From an uncultured Bacteroides sp. (GTDB lineage: Bacteria; Bacteroidota; Bacteroidia; Bacteroidales; Bacteroidaceae): DNA of 10,326 nt. Shown piece by piece: positions 7,807-10,326 of this stretch. Position 1 is the stretch's first letter. Each line of letters begins with the position of its first letter. The notes under the pieces are model-generated. The model was not told the origin of the DNA and did no database searches. It saw only the letters and a program-made list of their open reading frames with translations. Position numbers and translations under genes: made by a program. The stretch spans positions 1-10,326 of the forward strand of contig NZ_CAJTSC010000080.1 in assembly GCF_910578895.1 (NCBI RefSeq). Direction: 5' to 3'.

Positions 7807-8358
7807 TTAACCGAAATATTTTTTGAGAAGTTCTATAAAATCGGCAGCCGCTTCATTTTCTTCGTCCGGCTGTATCGTGGACATAAAAACGGACATCGCT
7901 TCGTCCAAAGAAGAAGTTTCACCTAACCGGCGTACCACCTCGTTCATACGCGCCGCGTCTCCACCAAACAATTCACGGGTAAAGCGAAACGAATCATTCA
8001 GGCTGATGGCATGGCGCAAGTCTGTAGCCGGCTTAATGCGCTCAGCCAAAATTTGTGTGGGGGAAGCGGCGGTGTCCGCAACATGAGTCGTTTCAACCGG
8101 GATTTCTGCCGCAGGGGGAGCGGAAAAGACTTTCAATTCGACCGTGTCCTCCGCAATCTCAGAGACCGCATGCTCTGCCGGAGCCGTCACGGAAGTGTCA
8201 TCCAGCAATCGTGCCAATGCATTCAGGCGCTCCTGCATCTGACGGATATTCCTTTTGGCAACTGCCTTCAGCACAGGGTTTGTATCAGCGGATATCGACT
8301 GAATCAAACATTTCAATTCCTGAACATCGAGTTCTATATCATTCAATAATATTTGCAT
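7807..8358 (-). CDS. Hypothetical Bacteroidota protein with conserved helical C-terminus
   Basis: I do not recognise a named function. The 183-residue protein has no signal peptide or membrane segment, so it is probably cytoplasmic. Three parts are visible. A helical N-terminus (about 1-55) contains RNIRQMQERLNALARLL. An acidic linker rich in Ala, Pro, Thr and Glu (about 56-105) is probably disordered. A C-terminal domain (about 108-183) carries DLRHAISLNDSFRFTRELFGGD (113-134) and ends in FIELLKKYFG. The (A)I-x-N-D-x-F-x-F-x-x-E-L-F-x-G-D pattern recurs, as I recall, in uncharacterised Bacteroidota proteins. It is the first gene of a run with rsmI (12-base gap). It has its own promoter-like site, and AAAGGAT, close to a Shine-Dalgarno sequence, stands just before the ATG. 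Confidence 0.8.
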   Translation of the reverse strand: MQILLNDIELDVQELKCLIQSISADTNPVLKAVAKRNIRQMQERLNALARLLDDTSVTAPAEHAVSEIAEDTVELKVFSAPPAAEIPVETTHVADTAASPTQILAERIKPATDLRHAISLNDSFRFTRELFGGDAARMNEVVRRLGETSSLDEAMSVFMSTIQPDEENEAAADFIELLKKYFG

Positions 8359-8385
8359 ATCCTTTTCCCGTCCGTATTAATGGGG

Positions 8386-8393
8386 CAAATGTA
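8386..8393 (-). promoter_or_regulatory. -7 element for the hypothetical-rsmI-lipoprotein run
   Basis: On the minus strand TACATTTG (8393-8386) fits TAnnTTTG and lies 27 bases before the ATG at 8358. No good TTG stands 19-21 bases upstream; that stretch is T-rich (TTTTTTCATT). It is the likely operon promoter, with a weak -33 part. Confidence 0.5.
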
Positions 8394-8435
8394 GAAATAA
8401 ATAATGAAAAAATGTCGGGAAGCAAACAAAATCAT

Positions 8436-8443
8436 TACTTTTG
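8436..8443 (+). promoter_or_regulatory. -7 element for tdk
   Basis: TACTTTTG fits the Bacteroidota -7 pattern TAnnTTTG and lies 24 bases before the tdk ATG at 8468. The matching -33 position (around 8411-8416, AATGTC) is a poor fit. This site shows that the in-frame TTG at 8441 is inside the promoter and not the start codon. Confidence 0.55.
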
Positions 8444-8467
8444 CGATTGAATATAACACTTAAAGAC

Positions 8468-9058
8468 ATGGTATTATTCTCGGAAGACCACATACAGGAA
8501 ACCAAACGCAGAGGAAGAATCGAAGTTATATGCGGTTCTATGTTCTCCGGCAAGACAGAGGAACTGATACGCCGTTTGAAACGTGCCCAATTTGCCAAAC
8601 AGCGCGTAGAAATATATAAGCCGGCAATAGACACACGCTATTCGGAAGCGAATGTCGTGTCGCACGACAGCCGCGCCATATCTTCTACTCCGATAGATTC
8701 ATCGGCAAGTATCCTGCTGTTCACGTCCGAAATAGACGTGGTGGGGATTGACGAAGCGCAATTCTTTGACGATGGTCTGATTGATGTATGCAACCAGCTT
8801 GCCAACAACGGCGTACGCGTAATCGTGGCAGGTCTGGACATGGACTTCCGCGGCAACCCTTTCGGTCCCATGCCGGGACTGTGCGCCATTGCGGACGAAG
8901 TGTCCAAAGTGCATGCCATTTGCGTAAAATGCGGCCAGCTTGCCTCATTCTCGCACCGCACCGTAAAAAATGACAAACAAGTGCTGTTGGGCGAAACAGC
9001 CGAGTACGAGCCCTTGTGCCGGGAATGTTATTTGCAGGCGATTAAGAAAGACCGATAA
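8468..9058 (+). CDS. tdk: Thymidine kinase (type II, zinc-binding)
   Basis: Tdk phosphorylates thymidine to dTMP with ATP in the pyrimidine salvage pathway in the cytoplasm. The 196-residue protein has all hallmarks of the small, tetrameric type II kinases. The P-loop is GSMFSGKT at 23-30. DEAQFF at 95-100 carries the catalytic Glu96. Four zinc-binding cysteines occur as CVKC (152-155) and CREC (184-187). A thymidine-binding loop lies between them, including EYEPLC. Numbering uses the ATG at 8468; an in-frame TTG nine codons earlier overlaps the promoter and was rejected. It is divergent from the hypothetical-rsmI run, and an AI-2E family gene follows after 36 bases with no terminator between. 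Confidence 0.97.
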   Translation: MVLFSEDHIQETKRRGRIEVICGSMFSGKTEELIRRLKRAQFAKQRVEIYKPAIDTRYSEANVVSHDSRAISSTPIDSSASILLFTSEIDVVGIDEAQFFDDGLIDVCNQLANNGVRVIVAGLDMDFRGNPFGPMPGLCAIADEVSKVHAICVKCGQLASFSHRTVKNDKQVLLGETAEYEPLCRECYLQAIKKDR

Positions 9059-9094
9059 GCGAACAAGCAAGTAATCATTTAAAAGCAGGATTCT

Positions 9095-10225
9095 ATGGAA
9101 CGTAAAAAGATTACATTCGACAGTTTTATCCGTGGTGTCATCCTGGGAGTCGTCATTATCGGCATATTGATGCTTCTGAAGCGATTAAGCAGCGTTCTGT
9201 TACCCTTTTTCATCGCCTGGCTCATTGCCTATCTGATATATCCGCTGGTCACATTTTTCCAATACCGCCTGAAGTTGAAGAACAGGATAGTTTCCATATT
9301 CTGCGCGTTGCTCACGCTTCTGATTGCAGGTGCCGGAGCGTTCTACCTGTTAGTTCCGCCCATGATACAGGAATGCAGCAGAGTGCAAACCTTATTAGTC
9401 CAATACTTTTCCCAAGGAACATATAATAGCAATGTGCCCATTTCCCTCTCCGAATTCTTGCATGACAATATTGATGTCCGAAGCATAACCGGACTATTCG
9501 ACAAGGAGAATTTACTGGATGCGCTAAAAGCCGCCGTTCCCCGCCTATGGTCCTTGTTGTCGGACTCCATCGATTTACTGTTCAGCGTATTCACCGTATT
9601 CATCATCCTGCTATACGTTATCTTCATCTTATTGGACTATGAAAGCATTGCCGAGGGGTGGACACATCTTGTGCCTATAAAATATCGTCCCATCGTTGTG
9701 GGCATACTCAACGACATAAAAGCAGGCATGAACAGATACTTCCGCGGACAGGCATTCGTAGCCCTGTGTGTCGGCATTTTGTTCAGTATAGGTTTCCTTA
9801 TCATCGACTTCCCGCTCGCCATAGGCCTCGGCCTTTTCATCGGAGCATTGAACATGGTGCCTTATCTGCAAATCATAGGTCTTGTTCCCACCATCATACT
9901 GGCAATCCTGAAAGCATCCGATACGGGCGGTAATTTCTGGGTAATCATCGCTTCGGCCCTGACGGTATTCATTATAGTGCAAGCCATTCAAGACGGGTTT
10001 ATCGTACCACGTGTCATGGGAAAAATCACCGGGCTAAATCCTGCCATCATCTTATTGTCACTTTCCATCTGGGGTTCATTGATGGGGATGTTGGGAATGA
10101 TTATCGCACTCCCGCTTACAACACTAATGCTCTCCTACTACCAACGTTTCATTATCAATAGAGAAATTATTTACAAGGCAAAACCAATTGATAATCAAGA
10201 AGAAGAAACTAAAAAGCAGGAATAG
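9095..10225 (+). CDS. AI-2E/PerM family transporter-like membrane protein
   Basis: This 376-residue integral membrane protein belongs to the AI-2E (PerM/TqsA/YhhT) family. Members are linked to autoinducer-2 export or to ion/proton antiport, so the substrate is unknown here. Hydrophobic segments lie at about 12-28, 33-55, 65-88, 158-181, 218-239, 240-262, 280-300 and 315-350. A soluble insert at about 90-155 sits between the third and fourth, as in the family. Recognisable C-terminal signatures are FRGQAFVALCVGILFSIGF (216-234), GALNMVPYLQIIG (250-262) and VPRVMGKITGLNPAIILLS (304-322). The tail is polar and charged (EEETKKQE). The ATG at 9095 has AGCAGGA about 5 bases upstream as a possible ribosome site. 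It follows tdk by 36 bases on the same strand and probably shares its transcript. Length is typical and the frame is intact. Confidence 0.93.
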   Translation: MERKKITFDSFIRGVILGVVIIGILMLLKRLSSVLLPFFIAWLIAYLIYPLVTFFQYRLKLKNRIVSIFCALLTLLIAGAGAFYLLVPPMIQECSRVQTLLVQYFSQGTYNSNVPISLSEFLHDNIDVRSITGLFDKENLLDALKAAVPRLWSLLSDSIDLLFSVFTVFIILLYVIFILLDYESIAEGWTHLVPIKYRPIVVGILNDIKAGMNRYFRGQAFVALCVGILFSIGFLIIDFPLAIGLGLFIGALNMVPYLQIIGLVPTIILAILKASDTGGNFWVIIASALTVFIIVQAIQDGFIVPRVMGKITGLNPAIILLSLSIWGSLMGMLGMIIALPLTTLMLSYYQRFIINREIIYKAKPIDNQEEETKKQE

Positions 10226-10249
10226 TCCAAACTTTTTTTCGTCTCAAGC

Positions 10250-10280
10250 CTTGCATATTCAATAAAAGTGCCTATCTTTG
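10250..10280 (+). promoter_or_regulatory. Bacteroidota-type promoter for the tRNA gene
   Basis: TATCTTTG (10273-10280) matches TAnnTTTG, and CTTG (10250-10253) lies 19 bases upstream as the -33 element (consensus TTTG). It stands 25 bases before the tRNA 5' end, a normal distance. This is the best-matching promoter in the window. Confidence 0.65.
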
Positions 10281-10305
10281 CACCCGCTTAACAGCAATAA
10301 GGATT

Positions 10306-10326
10306 GATTCGCTAGCTCAGCAGGTA
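10306..10326 (+). tRNA. 5' part of a tRNA gene, probably tRNA-Lys, cut by window end
   Basis: GATTCGC (acceptor arm 5' strand), TA at positions 8-9, GCTC (D stem) and AGCAGGTA (D loop) form a standard tRNA 5' third. The anticodon is outside the window, so identity is inferred from similarity to Bacteroides tRNA-Lys starts, recalled from memory. The promoter at 10250-10280 supports a real gene. Confidence 0.75.

Noticed and set aside
8441..8467. Upstream TTG start for tdk adding nine residues
   Set aside because: The TTG is part of the -7 promoter element TACTTTTG; the ATG at 8468 has normal spacing from it and gives a standard-length Tdk.
10211..10240. Possible terminator after the AI-2E family gene (AAAAAG...CTTTTTTT)
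   Set aside because: The stem is only six mostly A-T pairs with a 15-base loop that overlaps the stop codon; too weak to call.
1..10326. CRISPR array, complete insertion sequence, prophage or defence system
   Set aside because: No regularly spaced repeats, transposase, integrase or defence-type genes were found on either strand.

Overview
The window looks like the chromosome of a Bacteroides-type gut Bacteroidota. It carries a SusC/SusD outer-membrane pair and a lipoprotein of a Bacteroides type. Promoter-like sites follow the Bacteroidota -7 pattern TAnnTTTG rather than TATAAT. The base composition is moderate, and the housekeeping proteins read as Bacteroides versions. The species cannot be fixed from the sequence alone.

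Layout. (1) 1-4680, + strand: a SusC/RagA TonB-dependent transporter gene lacking its 5' part, then a complete SusD lipoprotein gene, closed by a strong hairpin terminator. No glycan-degrading enzyme or regulator follows, so any partner genes must lie upstream of the window. (2) 4718-6123, - strand: a HAD phosphatase of the YjjG type, then a MarC-family membrane protein with its own promoter overlapping the end of the HAD gene. (3) 6136-8393, - strand: a three-gene run of a Bacteroidota-specific hypothetical protein, rsmI (16S rRNA methyltransferase) and a coiled-coil lipoprotein resembling Cbp1 collagen-binding adhesins. It ends at a clear intrinsic terminator just before the HAD gene. (4) 8436-10225, + strand: tdk (thymidine kinase), transcribed divergently from the hypothetical gene, then an AI-2E/PerM-family membrane protein. 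(5) 10250-10326: a promoter and the first 21 bases of a tRNA, probably tRNA-Lys, cut by the window edge.

The SusC/SusD proteins would import a glycan or peptide ligand across the outer membrane. The rest is mostly housekeeping: nucleotide salvage and clean-up (tdk, HAD), ribosome modification (rsmI) and membrane proteins of uncertain substrate. The tdk and hypothetical promoters lie back to back in a 109-base gap.

The most unusual point is the left edge. The SusC reading frame begins inside the N-terminal carboxypeptidase-regulatory-like domain. It has no signal peptide, stops in all three forward frames lie within the first 13 bases, and two short dyads sit at the junction. This fits a silent or inverted SusC cassette, or a decayed gene, but the upstream sequence needed to decide is absent. 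I see no CRISPR array, complete insertion sequence, recombinase, phage gene or defence gene, and no gene-free stretch longer than about 110 bases.
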